Part shown: positions 17,456-25,959 of the stretch, one piece after another
How the letters are laid out: each line of letters begins with the position of its first letter
Position numbering within the stretch: the first letter of the stretch is position 1
Source: Lachnospiraceae bacterium
GTDB taxonomy: Bacteria > Bacillota > Clostridia > Lachnospirales > Lachnospiraceae
Length of the DNA stretch: 44,887 nucleotides
Direction of reading: 5' to 3'
NCBI GenBank assembly: GCA_016281385.1
Contig: JAEEIN010000088.1
Location: 1 to 44,887 of the forward strand
Made by a program: the position numbers and the translations under genes
The notes under the pieces: model-generated
What the model was told of the DNA's origin: nothing
The model's input: only the letters and a program-made list of their open reading frames with translations
The model's database searches: none

Positions 17456-19381
17456 TTATACATCAAGTTCGGCATTCTGAGCATTCTCGTAAATGAACAC
17501 ACGTCTCGGAGGAACCTCAAGCCCCATTAAGAGTTCCGTGATCTCTGCCGCATGCTTCGCATCCTCAATGCTGACACGCTTCATCATACGACGCTCGGGA
17601 TCAAGAGTTGTCTCCCAAAGCTGCTCGGCATCCATTTCCCCCAGACCTTTGTATCTCTGAAGTGTAAAGCCGCCCTTATGCTCTTTTCTGTACTTTTCAA
17701 GAGCACGGTCATCATAGAGATACTCGCCCTCTTCTCCCTTCTTGTTTGGAACCACTTTGTAAAGAGGAGGCATGGCGATATATACATGGCCTTCATATAT
17801 AAGCTCCGGCATAAAACGGAAGAACAAAGTAAGAAGCAATGTGGAGATGTGTGCACCGTCCACATCGGCATCGGCCATGATGACGATCTTATCATAACGA
17901 AGCTTGGATATATCAAAGTCGTTACCGTAGCCTTCCGAAAAACCGCAGCCGAAAGCATTGATCATGGTCTTTATCTCGGCATTTGCCAGCACCTTGTCAA
18001 TACTTGCCTTCTCGACGTTTAAGATCTTACCCCTTATGGGAAGTATAGCCTGATACATACGGTTTCTGGCCATCTTTGCGGAGCCTCCGGCGGAATCACC
18101 TTCGACTATGAAGATCTCGCAAAGAGAAGCATCCTTGGATTCGCAGTTTGCAAGCTTACCGTTTGAATCGAAGGAATACTTCTGCTTGGTAAGCATATTT
18201 GTTTTTGCCTTCTCCTCGGCCTTACGAAGCTTAGCGGCTTTCTCGGCACAACCGATGACAGTTTTTAAAACCTCGAGGTTTCTGTCGAAATACCTGGTAA
18301 GTTCATCCGTCGTAACCTTGGATACGGCATTTGAAGCATCGGGATTGTCAAGCTTTGTTTTTGTCTGACCTTCAAAACGGGGATCGGTATGTTTGATGGA
18401 AACGACCGCGGTCATTCCGTTACGCACCTCTGTACCGTTGAAGTTGGCATCCTTCTCCTTAAGTATGCCAAGCTCCCTTGCATACTTGTTGATGATTGTG
18501 GTGAATGCGGTCTTAAAGCCCGTTATATGGGTACCGCCTTCAAGTGTGTAGATATTGTTACAGAATCCCATTACGTTCTCATGGAATTCGTTTACAAACT
18601 GAAGGGCAACCTCGATCTCTATCTTCTCGTTTTCACCCTTGAAAAAGATGACATCGTGAAGGGTTTCCGCGGTCTTGTTCATGTCCTTGATATAACCGAC
18701 TATGCCTTCGGGTTCATGGAAAACGATCTCCTCTGAATCGGGAACACGATCGTCTTTGAAATATATGGTAAGCCCGGGATTCAAATAAGCTGTCTCGTGA
18801 AGACGGATCTTGATATCCTCTTCCTTAAAACGGATCTTCTCAAAGATTTCGGCGTCGGGCATAAAGGAAATGCTCGTACCGCTCTCCCTTGTCCTCCCCT
18901 TGGATTCAAGAAGGCCGTTAACCAGCTTTGTGGTAGGCTTTCCCCGTTCATAACTGTCTTCATATATATTGCCGCCGGTCTTTATACGAACCGTGAGCCA
19001 CTCGGAAAGTGCGTTTACTACCGAGGAACCCACGCCGTGAAGACCGCCGCTGGTCTTATATGCATTATTGTCAAACTTACCGCCCGCATGAAGCACCGTA
19101 AAAACAAGGCGTTCCGCAGAGATTCCCTTTGCATGCATTCCAACGGGGATACCGCGTCCGTTATCGGTAACGGTGGCAGAACCGTCGGCATTAAGGGTTA
19201 CATGGATCTCATTACAGTAACCGGCAAGATGTTCGTCAACAGAGTTATCAAGTATTTCATAAACAAGATGGTTAAGGCCCCTGGTTGAAACCGAACCGAT
19301 ATACATTCCGGGGCGCTTTCTTACCGCCTCAAGACCTTCGAGGACGGTTATACTGGCAGCATCATATGTATTGTTTGCCAT
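17456..19381 (-). CDS. Type IIA DNA topoisomerase subunit B (GyrB/ParE family)
   Basis: ATPase subunit of a type IIA topoisomerase, 641 residues. GHKL ATPase motifs: EILDNSVDE (Asn46), VTDNGRGIPVG (72-81), GGLHGVGSSVVNAL (112-125). TOPRIM domain: IVEGDSAGGSAK (425-436), LPIRGKILNVEKA, and the metal-binding DADVDG (504-509). Ends with the usual QRYKGLGEMDAEQLWETT region. The sequence is GyrB-like, but its partner lacks a GyrA box, so gyrase versus topoisomerase IV cannot be settled here. First gene of the operon, with AAGGAG before the ATG. Confidence 0.92.
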   Translation of the reverse strand: MANNTYDAASITVLEGLEAVRKRPGMYIGSVSTRGLNHLVYEILDNSVDEHLAGYCNEIHVTLNADGSATVTDNGRGIPVGMHAKGISAERLVFTVLHAGGKFDNNAYKTSGGLHGVGSSVVNALSEWLTVRIKTGGNIYEDSYERGKPTTKLVNGLLESKGRTRESGTSISFMPDAEIFEKIRFKEEDIKIRLHETAYLNPGLTIYFKDDRVPDSEEIVFHEPEGIVGYIKDMNKTAETLHDVIFFKGENEKIEIEVALQFVNEFHENVMGFCNNIYTLEGGTHITGFKTAFTTIINKYARELGILKEKDANFNGTEVRNGMTAVVSIKHTDPRFEGQTKTKLDNPDASNAVSKVTTDELTRYFDRNLEVLKTVIGCAEKAAKLRKAEEKAKTNMLTKQKYSFDSNGKLANCESKDASLCEIFIVEGDSAGGSAKMARNRMYQAILPIRGKILNVEKASIDKVLANAEIKTMINAFGCGFSEGYGNDFDISKLRYDKIVIMADADVDGAHISTLLLTLFFRFMPELIYEGHVYIAMPPLYKVVPNKKGEEGEYLYDDRALEKYRKEHKGGFTLQRYKGLGEMDAEQLWETTLDPERRMMKRVSIEDAKHAAEITELLMGLEVPPRRVFIYENAQNAELDV

Positions 19382-19440
19382 ATATCTGACTCCTTATAAA
19401 ACTACGTTTTGGGCGAAGTTACCCAATTTCACACTAGTAT

Positions 19441-19469
19441 ATGATAGCACAAAAACATATGTTTGGGAA
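19441..19469 (-). promoter_or_regulatory. Promoter of the topoisomerase operon
   Basis: Minus strand extended -10 TGCTATCAT (TATCAT at 19441-19446) with -35 TTCCCA at 19464-19469, spacer 17 nt. The leader of about 55 nt contains a small inverted repeat, TTGGG and CCCAA separated by 8 nt (about 19409-19426), of unknown role. Confidence 0.6.
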
Positions 19470-19522
19470 GATAAAAAAATACATTATGTGGTATTTTTCA
19501 TTAAGGAAACCACAAAATAAAG

Positions 19523-19549
19523 AAAACCTTCGCAATAAGCGAAGGTTTT
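19523..19549 (-). terminator. Terminator of degV
   Basis: Perfect 11-bp stem AAAACCTTCGC/GCGAAGGTTTT with a five-base loop, ending in TTTT then CTTTAT on the minus strand, 7 nt after the degV stop. The sequence is nearly symmetric but no plus-strand gene ends here. Confidence 0.9.
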
Positions 19550-19556
19550 AAGATAT

Positions 19557-20429
19557 TCAAAAACTCTTTTTGCAGCATGCAGCCGCCAATGCACCGGGAC
19601 CGATGTGACAGCTTACGCTAAGGGACAAAGGATCGAGATATACAAACTCGGCATCGGGGAATCTGCTTACTATCTCATCCTTAAAGGTCTGTGCAGAAGC
19701 ATCGTCATAGGTATATGCCACATGAAGCGATACACCCGCTCCCGTTTTTGTTCCGCCGAAGCGGTTTACGATATCCTTCTCAATCTGATTGAGGATCGCG
19801 CTCTTTCCCTGGGAAGGAGTACGCGCAACGGTAAATGCATCAAGCTTCTCACCCTGGATCTGAAGAACGGGCTTGATCTTCAAGAAGGTTCCGATAGCCG
19901 CAACCGCAGGTGTAAGCCTTCCGCCGTTCTTAAGATAGGTAAGTGTATCAAGCATTATATAGATAGAAGAATTGAACTTGTCATCCTCTAACTTATTCTT
20001 TATCTCCTCTGCGGACAGGCCTTCAAGCGCAAGCTTCTTTGCATCCATGACAGACTGCTTCTGGGTTACGGAAATGCGCTGGTTGTCAACAACAAACACC
20101 TTGCCTTCAAACTCCTCGTCAGCAAGCATCTTTGCAGTCTGGCAGGAGCCGGAAAGGCCTGAAGACATGGGAATATGAACTATCTCATCATACTCCTCCA
20201 AAGCCTTCTTCCAGTAATCCATTACCATTTCGGGATTGGGCTGACTGGTATTTATGGTCTGCTCGTCAAGAAGCTTAACGTAAAATTCTTCCTGACTTAA
20301 ATTGATATCTTCAAGATATTCTGTACCGTTAATGGTGAAAGGCATGGGCAGAACGATCACTCCCAGATCCTTTGCTTCATTTTGCGTGATACCGCTGTTA
20401 CTGTCGGTAATTATGGCAACTTTTCCCAT
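19557..20429 (-). CDS. DegV family protein (FakB-type fatty-acid-binding protein)
   Basis: 290-residue DegV-family protein. DegV/FakB proteins bind a fatty acid and present it to the kinase FakA, giving acyl-phosphate. Family features: IITDSNSGITQNEAK near the N-terminus, INTSQPNP (the T-S-Q-P loop contacting the lipid carboxylate), HIPMSSGLSGSCQTA, and VHIGPGALA-like VSCHIGPGALAAAC at the end. A fakA gene lies two genes upstream in the same direction, supporting this role, though many DegV paralogues exist in Clostridia and the lipid preference is unknown. Has its own strong promoter and terminator. Confidence 0.93.
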   Translation of the reverse strand: MGKVAIITDSNSGITQNEAKDLGVIVLPMPFTINGTEYLEDINLSQEEFYVKLLDEQTINTSQPNPEMVMDYWKKALEEYDEIVHIPMSSGLSGSCQTAKMLADEEFEGKVFVVDNQRISVTQKQSVMDAKKLALEGLSAEEIKNKLEDDKFNSSIYIMLDTLTYLKNGGRLTPAVAAIGTFLKIKPVLQIQGEKLDAFTVARTPSQGKSAILNQIEKDIVNRFGGTKTGAGVSLHVAYTYDDASAQTFKDEIVSRFPDAEFVYLDPLSLSVSCHIGPGALAAACCKKSF

Positions 20430-20443
20430 GTAATACCCCTTTA

Positions 20444-20454
20444 TTCAAATTGAA
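20444..20454. promoter_or_regulatory. Palindrome in the degV leader
   Basis: TTCAAATTGAA is a perfect 11-base palindrome between the predicted transcription start and the degV Shine-Dalgarno. It could be an operator, but short A/T-rich palindromes also arise by chance; no regulator is identified. Confidence 0.25.
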
Positions 20455-20467
20455 CAATGCAAGTAGC

Positions 20468-20496
20468 ATTATACTTTTATATCGTCCTAAAGTCAA
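20468..20496 (-). promoter_or_regulatory. Promoter of degV
   Basis: Minus strand -35 TTGACT (20491-20496), 17-nt spacer, consensus -10 TATAAT (20468-20473). It overlaps the last codons of recG, so degV can be expressed separately. Confidence 0.85.
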
Positions 20497-22498
20497 TCTT
20501 TCCGACCTTCATATGGCCGATGCGTTTTCTTAAGATTTCATAAAGGTCCGTAACAAGAAGGCAGATATCCGAATCCTCCGCAACATCACCGAGGCCGAAG
20601 GATAACTCTCCGCTTTGCCTTACTCCGCTTAGATCACCGGGGCCTCTTTGCTGCATATCCTTTCTTGCGATCTCAAATCCGTCATTGGTTTCGTTAAGGA
20701 CCTTCAGGCGCTTGATCGCAGCTTCATTCTTTGCATCGCTCATAAGAATGCAATAGGACTGGGCATCGCCTCGTCCGACACGCCCCCTTAACTGATGAAG
20801 CTGTGACAGTCCGAACCGCTCGGCATTGAGTATCACCATGACAGTGGCATTGGGAACATCGACTCCCACCTCGATAACTGTGGTTGAAACAAGAATGTCG
20901 AGATTTCCGTCTTTAAACTGTCCCATTATCCTTGTTTTTTCATCACCCTTCATCTTTCCGTGAAGAATGCCAACCCTTACGGAATCACCCAGCCTTTCCT
21001 TTATTTCCTCGGCGGCATCACCCACATTGATAAGATTGAAATTATCCTGTTCCGATTCATCGATCATGGGACAGATCACATAAACCTGATGGCCTTCGGC
21101 TATCTGCTTCGTCATAAAGGAATACATCTTATCCTTATAAGAAGAATCAACAACGCAGTTAAGGATAGGCAGACGATTCTTTGGAAGTTCATCGATCACG
21201 CTTATATCCACGTTACCGTAAACGATGAGGGCAAGTGTCCTCGGAATAGGTGTAGCACTCATAACAAGAATATGGGGATCCACACCCTTCTTCATCAGCT
21301 CCTCTCGCTGATTAACGCCGAATCTGTGCTGCTCGTCAGTGATGACAAGCTTAAGCTTTGAAAATTCCACCGCTTCCTGGAACAGTGCATGAGTTCCTAT
21401 GCAGACATTTGCTTCGCCGTTCTTTATTGCAGCTAAAGCCTCGCGCTTTGCCTTTGCGGGCATTTTCCCCGTAAGAAGAACGGGCTTTATGCATAAGCCG
21501 TACTTATCACACATGCCTTTGATGGTCTCAAAATGCTGTACCGCCAGAACCTCCGTCGGCGCCATAAGGGCACCCTGACAGCCGTTTGCGGCACACATAA
21601 GAAGGGCTTCAAGGGCCACTATTGTTTTTCCGCTTCCCACATCCCCCTGCACAAGGCGATTCATCAGGAAACCACCGGTCATATCATTAAATATCTCCCC
21701 AATGGTCCTCTCCTGCGCCCCCGTCAGTTTAAAAGGAAGGCTTTCCTTAAGTCGATTACATTCCGACACTTCAAAAAACGGTTCCGGATCGGGACGCCTT
21801 ACTCCCGTCTTTTCGTCGGATCTGATCATATGATAAAAGCTTAAAAACTCTTCAAAAACAAGCCTTCTTCTTGCTCTGTAAAGTTCCTGTTCATCCTTAG
21901 GTATATGAATGGCCTTCATAGCCTTGGGAAGGGAACAGAATTCATATTTATCCAGTTCTTCATCCGTAAGGTAGTCATCAATCCTGTCCGTCAGCGACAG
22001 GACCTGTGAAACGCTTTTTGCGATCTTAGCACTGGTTACATCCTTTGTAACGGAATAAATGGGCCCTATGGTGCCTTCGATAAGGTCGTATTCAGCGGAT
22101 TTATACATCCTTGGCTGATTCATGACGACAGCGGCGCCTTTTCTTCTTACAAAGCCTCTGAATACATATATGGAATCGTTTTTCAAGGTCTTGGCGATAT
22201 AGGGCATGTTATAGAATCTGATCTCCATGGGATCGCCGTTTCTGTCACGGATATATGTGTTGACAAAGGTCTTGTTCTTAAAACGCATGACCTTGGGGCT
22301 TCCGACAATGCGGCCTTCCACGGCATTTCGCTCACCTTCGATGACATCACGGACCGCAGTACGGATCTCAAACTTCTCATAGATCCTGGGATAATATCCT
22401 ATAAGATCCTCCACCGTGTTGATGCCGAGACGCCTGAAGGGCTCCGCAGTCTTTTCGCCTATTCCTTTTACTTCCTTGATATCAGAATCAAATCTCAT
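20477..22498 (-). CDS. recG: ATP-dependent DNA helicase RecG
   Basis: RecG remodels stalled forks and branched DNA. About 673 residues. Wedge/OB region (about 50-150: GRIVGSPKVMRFKNKTFVNTY), then helicase motifs: RLVQGDVGSGKTIVA (Walker A), APTEVLAVQHF, VITDEQHRFGVNQR (DEQH box), VMSATPIPRTLAL, and in the C-terminal lobe STTVIEVGVDVPNATVMVI and QLHQLRGRVGRGDAQSY. I place the start at the ATG at 22498, which has AAAGGA 6 nt upstream; a TTG at 22519 would lie in the T-run of a terminator. Downstream of fakA but separated from it by that terminator. Confidence 0.96.
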   Translation of the reverse strand: MRFDSDIKEVKGIGEKTAEPFRRLGINTVEDLIGYYPRIYEKFEIRTAVRDVIEGERNAVEGRIVGSPKVMRFKNKTFVNTYIRDRNGDPMEIRFYNMPYIAKTLKNDSIYVFRGFVRRKGAAVVMNQPRMYKSAEYDLIEGTIGPIYSVTKDVTSAKIAKSVSQVLSLTDRIDDYLTDEELDKYEFCSLPKAMKAIHIPKDEQELYRARRRLVFEEFLSFYHMIRSDEKTGVRRPDPEPFFEVSECNRLKESLPFKLTGAQERTIGEIFNDMTGGFLMNRLVQGDVGSGKTIVALEALLMCAANGCQGALMAPTEVLAVQHFETIKGMCDKYGLCIKPVLLTGKMPAKAKREALAAIKNGEANVCIGTHALFQEAVEFSKLKLVITDEQHRFGVNQREELMKKGVDPHILVMSATPIPRTLALIVYGNVDISVIDELPKNRLPILNCVVDSSYKDKMYSFMTKQIAEGHQVYVICPMIDESEQDNFNLINVGDAAEEIKERLGDSVRVGILHGKMKGDEKTRIMGQFKDGNLDILVSTTVIEVGVDVPNATVMVILNAERFGLSQLHQLRGRVGRGDAQSYCILMSDAKNEAAIKRLKVLNETNDGFEIARKDMQQRGPGDLSGVRQSGELSFGLGDVAEDSDICLLVTDLYEILRKRIGHMKVGKIDFRTI

Positions 22499-22517
22499 TC
22501 TTTTTCCTTTTAGATAC

Positions 22518-22549
22518 AAAAACCCCCGGAAAACACAGGCTTCCGGGGG
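22518..22549 (-). terminator. Terminator of asp23-fakA
   Basis: Perfect 9-bp stem CCCCCGGAA/TTCCGGGGG (22523-22531 and 22541-22549) with a 9-nt loop, followed on the minus strand by TTTTT. It ends about 20 nt before the recG start, and I see no clear promoter between them, so recG may depend on read-through. Confidence 0.9.
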
Positions 22550-22557
22550 ATGATGGC

Positions 22558-24225
22558 TTATTCGGCAGAAACGATGTAGTAATATATGGGCTGTCCGCCG
22601 TACTGAAGTTCAAAGTCCACATTGGGGAATTTTGCACTTACGGAAGCAACGATCTTTTCAGCATCTTCTTCCTTAACATCTGCTCCGTAGTAAACGGTGA
22701 TGAGTTCAACGGGCTCGTCGGAAAGAGCCATTTCCTCGATCATCTCCGTTACACAGGGTGTAAGGTCGGCATTTACGGAAAGAAGTCCGGAATCGCCGAT
22801 TCCCATATAATCCCCTTCCTTTATGTCCTTATCATCAAGTCTTGTATCCCTTACGGAATAGGTTACCTGACCGGTCTTAACCATTGCAAGCGCCTCTTTC
22901 ATGGACTCGGTATTGGTATCAGCATCCGAATCGGGCATGAAATTGATAAGTGCGGTGATACCCTGAGGGATGGTCTTTGTAGGAATAACAACAACCTTCT
23001 TATCCTCAACGAGATATACTGCCTGATTTGCGGACATTACAATGTTCTTGTTGTTGGGAAGGATGAATACTGTCTTTGCATTTACATTTCCGATGGCTTT
23101 AACGAAATCCTCGGTGGAAGGATTCATTGTCTGACCGCCTTCGATGACTTCATCAACCCCAAGACCTCTGAAGATCTCGCTTAAACCTTCACCTGCGGAT
23201 ACGGAAACGAATCCGTACTCCTTAAGCTCCTTGGGTACATTTACGGGTGCGGGTTCAGAAGTTTTATTCTCTGCCTTCTCTGCCTTCTCCTCGGTACCCT
23301 GACGAAGGTTCTCAACCTTAACGGATGTAAGTTCGCCGTACTTTAAGCCTCTCTGAAGAACAAGGCCGGGATCGTTGGTATATACATGAACCTTGACCGT
23401 AGCATCATCGGCAACGATCGCAATTGAATCGCCGATGGTCTCAAGAAATGCCTTGAAATCCATCTCATGCTTGATATTGAATACCTTATCGGTCTTAATA
23501 AGGATCTCTGTGCTGTAGCCGTATTTAAGCTCCTCGGCCTTTTCCTGTGCTGACTGCTTCTTCTCTTCTCCGCTGAAGAAGGAAAGATCCACTTCCTTGC
23601 CACTGAAAGCTTCATAAGCGCCCTTAAGGAACTCAAGAAGTCCGCGTCCGCCGGAATCCACAACCCCTGCTTCCTTTAATACGGGAAGAAGGTTTGGTGT
23701 GTTCTCAAGGGATACCTCAGCAGCCTTGATAACTTCATTAATGAAAAGATCAAGATCGGAACAACCTGCGTTCGCAAGCTCCGTTGCCTTATCGGAAACA
23801 TCCTTTGCTACTGTAAGGATAGTACCTTCCTTAGGCTTCATAACGGCCTTGTACGCAGTGGATACAGCCTTGTCGCAGGCCTCGGCGATCTCAGGGATCG
23901 TAATGGCTTCATAGGTCTTTGCGATCTTTGTGAAGCCTCTTAAAAGCTGGGATAAGATAACACCGGAGTTTCCTCTTGCTCCCCTTAAGGAGCCGGAAGA
24001 AATTGCCTTGCAGACATTCTCCATTGTGGTGTCGTTAACGGAATAAAGATTGTAAACTTCCTTGGCTGCGGACATGATGGTCATCGTCATGTTCGTACCC
24101 GTATCTCCGTCGGGAACGGGGAAAACGTTTAATTCGTTTATGATCTCCTTATTATCTTCAAGCCTTTTTGCACCTGCAAGAAACATCTGTGAAAGGAGCT
24201 TTGCATCAATAGACGTAGTACTCAA
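22558..24225 (-). CDS. fakA: Fatty acid kinase catalytic subunit (DAK2/DegV-fusion-type, YloV/FakA)
   Basis: Fatty acid kinase subunit that phosphorylates a fatty acid held by a DegV/FakB protein, feeding phospholipid synthesis. An N-terminal DAK2 (dihydroxyacetone kinase-like) nucleotide-binding domain shows NVFPVPDGDTGTNMTMT and SGSLRGARGNSGVILSQLLRGF, followed by the DegV-like C-terminal part typical of YloV (about 230-555). I set the start at the TTG at 24225 because a GGAGG lies 8 nt upstream of it; the earlier in-frame TTG at 24240 overlaps that ribosome site. About 555 residues. Preceded by an Asp23 gene, as in most Firmicutes. Confidence 0.94.
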   Translation of the reverse strand: MSTTSIDAKLLSQMFLAGAKRLEDNKEIINELNVFPVPDGDTGTNMTMTIMSAAKEVYNLYSVNDTTMENVCKAISSGSLRGARGNSGVILSQLLRGFTKIAKTYEAITIPEIAEACDKAVSTAYKAVMKPKEGTILTVAKDVSDKATELANAGCSDLDLFINEVIKAAEVSLENTPNLLPVLKEAGVVDSGGRGLLEFLKGAYEAFSGKEVDLSFFSGEEKKQSAQEKAEELKYGYSTEILIKTDKVFNIKHEMDFKAFLETIGDSIAIVADDATVKVHVYTNDPGLVLQRGLKYGELTSVKVENLRQGTEEKAEKAENKTSEPAPVNVPKELKEYGFVSVSAGEGLSEIFRGLGVDEVIEGGQTMNPSTEDFVKAIGNVNAKTVFILPNNKNIVMSANQAVYLVEDKKVVVIPTKTIPQGITALINFMPDSDADTNTESMKEALAMVKTGQVTYSVRDTRLDDKDIKEGDYMGIGDSGLLSVNADLTPCVTEMIEEMALSDEPVELITVYYGADVKEEDAEKIVASVSAKFPNVDFELQYGGQPIYYYIVSAE

Positions 24226-24243
24226 AATACGATCCTCCAAAAA

Positions 24244-24615
24244 TTAATCATCAATGACTTTAACGTCCTCAACATAGACGTTAACAGCTTCTATCTCAAG
24301 GCCGGAGAATTCCTCCACCTTGTACTTTACATTGGTTATAAGATTGTCGACGACAGCCTTTATGCTCACGCCGTATGAAACGATCACATGGAAATCAAGG
24401 ATAAGCTTGTGATCCTCCGAAACATTTACGGAGATTCCTCTGCCGATGTCGGCAGAATTTATCTTAAGAAGCTTAACAAGCCCGTCTTTAACATTTACAT
24501 TGGCCATACCGACTATACCGAAGCATTCTACGGCCACGCTGCCCGCATATTGCGTGATAACGTTGGAATCGATGATGATGTTGCCAAGATGTGTATCAAC
24601 AGATGAACCCTTCAT
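24244..24615 (-). CDS. Asp23/Gls24 family envelope stress response protein
   Basis: 123-residue Asp23/Gls24-family protein (YloU-like). Typical features are GNIIIDSNVITQYAGSVAVECFGIVGMA, then a regular pattern of beta strands and the VNVYVEDVKVID ending. Such proteins are membrane-associated or cytosolic and of unclear function; the gene nearly always precedes fakA (yloU-yloV). Start at 24615 has CGGAGGT upstream. It is divergent from rpmB. Confidence 0.94.
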   Translation of the reverse strand: MKGSSVDTHLGNIIIDSNVITQYAGSVAVECFGIVGMANVNVKDGLVKLLKINSADIGRGISVNVSEDHKLILDFHVIVSYGVSIKAVVDNLITNVKYKVEEFSGLEIEAVNVYVEDVKVIDD

Positions 24616-24693
24616 ATGCTACCTCCGTTTTTGATTTAACATTCTAAGGAATTATACCTTATAATTACGAAAAAGAAAACTGTTATTTTTCTC
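24616..24693 (-). promoter_or_regulatory. Promoter region of asp23-fakA
   Basis: Minus strand consensus -10 TATAAT at 24651-24656, about 35 nt before the start; only a weak -35 (TTTCTT-like) is found at suitable distance. Divergent from the rpmB promoter. Confidence 0.45.
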
Positions 24694-24722
24694 TTGCAAT
24701 CTTTGTACCTTTCTGTTATAGT
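24694..24722 (+). promoter_or_regulatory. Promoter of rpmB
   Basis: -35 TTGCAA (24694-24699), 17-nt spacer, extended -10 TGTTATAGT with TATAGT at 24717-24722. The leader is about 50 nt. Confidence 0.75.
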
Positions 24723-24777
24723 ATCTGTTGTTGCGAGTTTCGTGACTTTTTATTTGATTTTCAAGGAGGTGCTAAAA

Positions 24778-24963
24778 ATGGCAAAGTGTGCTGTATGTGG
24801 AAAAGGTGTTCATTTTGGAAATAACGTAAGCCATTCGCATAGAAGATCTAACAGAATTTGGGGCTCCAACATTCAGTCCGTTAACTGCAAGGTAAACGGA
24901 ACTACAAAGAGACTTCATGTTTGCACGAGATGTCTTAGATCCGGCAAAGTTGAGCGTGCTTAA
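24778..24963 (+). CDS. rpmB: 50S ribosomal protein L28
   Basis: Large-subunit ribosomal protein L28, 61 residues, of the zinc-binding type with two CxxC pairs: MAKCAVCGKG at the N-terminus and HVCTRCLRSGK near the end. The central GNNVSHSHRRSNRIW is diagnostic. The start at 24778 is set by AAGGAGG 8 nt upstream; the reading frame is open further 5' but that part contains the promoter. Single-gene transcript with its own terminator. Confidence 0.97.
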   Translation: MAKCAVCGKGVHFGNNVSHSHRRSNRIWGSNIQSVNCKVNGTTKRLHVCTRCLRSGKVERA

Positions 24964-24981
24964 TTTAAAGATGGATACTTT

Positions 24982-25011
24982 AAAAGGAACGGTTTGAACC
25001 GTTCCTTTTTT
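24982..25011. terminator. Terminator between rpmB and the gerW operon, probably bidirectional
   Basis: 12-bp stem AAAAGGAACGGT/ACCGTTCCTTTT with a TTGA loop. On the plus strand it ends TTTTTT (strong terminator of rpmB); on the minus strand it ends TTTTAAAG and follows the J-domain gene stop by 13 nt, so it may also serve that operon. Confidence 0.88.
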
Positions 25012-25024
25012 GTTGTCAGAATAT

Positions 25025-25498
25025 TCAATTGACGGATCTGAATCCCATCTCGAAATCATTCTTCAACCGGTCGTATTCGCGATTGATGAGGATGACCATC
25101 TCATGATCTCCGCACATGTTGTCCGGATGAAAGATCTTTAAAAGATCCTTGTAACGCTTCTTAAGCCCCAGATAATTGTTCACGCCCGCAAAAAGCGTAC
25201 CTGCAAGATCTTCGTATGCCGCCTGGGAATGATACTCCTTGTTTACCGCTTTCTCGGTCTCAAAGGCTATACGTTCTCTTTCAAGTTTCTTCTTATCCGC
25301 CTCAAGCTGTGCAAAGCCGCCCTTTAAGATATCCATCTTCTTTTCAAAGAAGGTCTCCTCATAGGCAAGACGTCCCTTTTCGGCACTTATCTTTCTTTCC
25401 TCGGCTTCGAGCCATTCCTTGCACTCTTTTAAGCTGTCCGGATCACCTTTTTTCAATAGATCATCAAAGGATAATTCCTTTTCTTCATTATATAACAC
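25025..25498 (-). CDS. J-domain protein with N-terminal coiled coil
   Basis: About 157 residues. An acidic/basic helical region (residues 15-85, EERKISAEKGRLAYEETFFEKKMD and following) predicts a coiled coil. The last 50 residues form a small J-domain, KKRYKDLLKIFHPDNMCGD, with the HPD tripeptide that stimulates Hsp70 (DnaK). The start is probably the GTG at 25498 (AGAGG 7 nt upstream), 2 nt after the gerW stop; a TTG at 25504 is too close to the ribosome site. Client unknown. Last gene of the ORF-DUF2953-gerW operon. Confidence 0.8.
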   Translation of the reverse strand: MLYNEEKELSFDDLLKKGDPDSLKECKEWLEAEERKISAEKGRLAYEETFFEKKMDILKGGFAQLEADKKKLERERIAFETEKAVNKEYHSQAAYEDLAGTLFAGVNNYLGLKKRYKDLLKIFHPDNMCGDHEMVILINREYDRLKNDFEMGFRSVN

Positions 25499-25500
25499 GA

Positions 25501-25944
25501 TCAATCCTCTTTTTCATTCTCGGGAAATGCCGCATTGACAGCATCCTCATCGCTTACATCTGATTCACCCTTGTTTGTGAAGCGGTCTATAACATCGGGA
25601 ACCATGTCAAGGATCTTGGTCAGAGTATCCTGATTCTTTACGTTTACTAGCTTAACATTTCCGTTCTTTATAACAAGAACCGCATTGGGACTCATCTTAC
25701 CCGTAAGTCCGCCGCCACCGCAGCCCTTGTTGGAGCCCTTGTCGTCATGTCCGAGGGAAGCACCCGCTCCGGCTCCGAAGGAAACATCCACCAGAGGAAG
25801 AATGATGGTATCGCCGATCTTTGTAGGCTCTCCCACCACGGTCTTTGATGCAAGAAGCGCATCCATTCCTTCAAGAAGGGAATTAACGATGACGCTTACG
25901 TTATTTGTGGATTTCTTGTCGTTATTGTTATTTACTTCACCCAT
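25501..25944 (-). CDS. GerW family protein (YtfJ)
   Basis: 147-residue GerW/YtfJ-family protein. The characteristic core is VVGEPTKIGDTIILPLVDVSFGAGAG followed by a glycine/cysteine-rich loop (GCGGGGLTGKMSPNAVLVIKNG). In Bacillus YtfJ (GerW) is a spore protein needed for germination, but the family also occurs in non-sporing Clostridia, so this does not prove sporulation. It is preceded by a DUF2953 gene, the same ytfI-ytfJ order as Bacillus. Confidence 0.92.
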   Translation of the reverse strand: MGEVNNNNDKKSTNNVSVIVNSLLEGMDALLASKTVVGEPTKIGDTIILPLVDVSFGAGAGASLGHDDKGSNKGCGGGGLTGKMSPNAVLVIKNGNVKLVNVKNQDTLTKILDMVPDVIDRFTNKGESDVSDEDAVNAAFPENEKED

Positions 25945-25959
25945 TTATGATTCCTCCGA

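Noticed and set aside
24694-24777. Longer rpmB frame
   Set aside because: The extra part contains the promoter; L28 starts MAKCAVCG at 24778 behind AAGGAGG.
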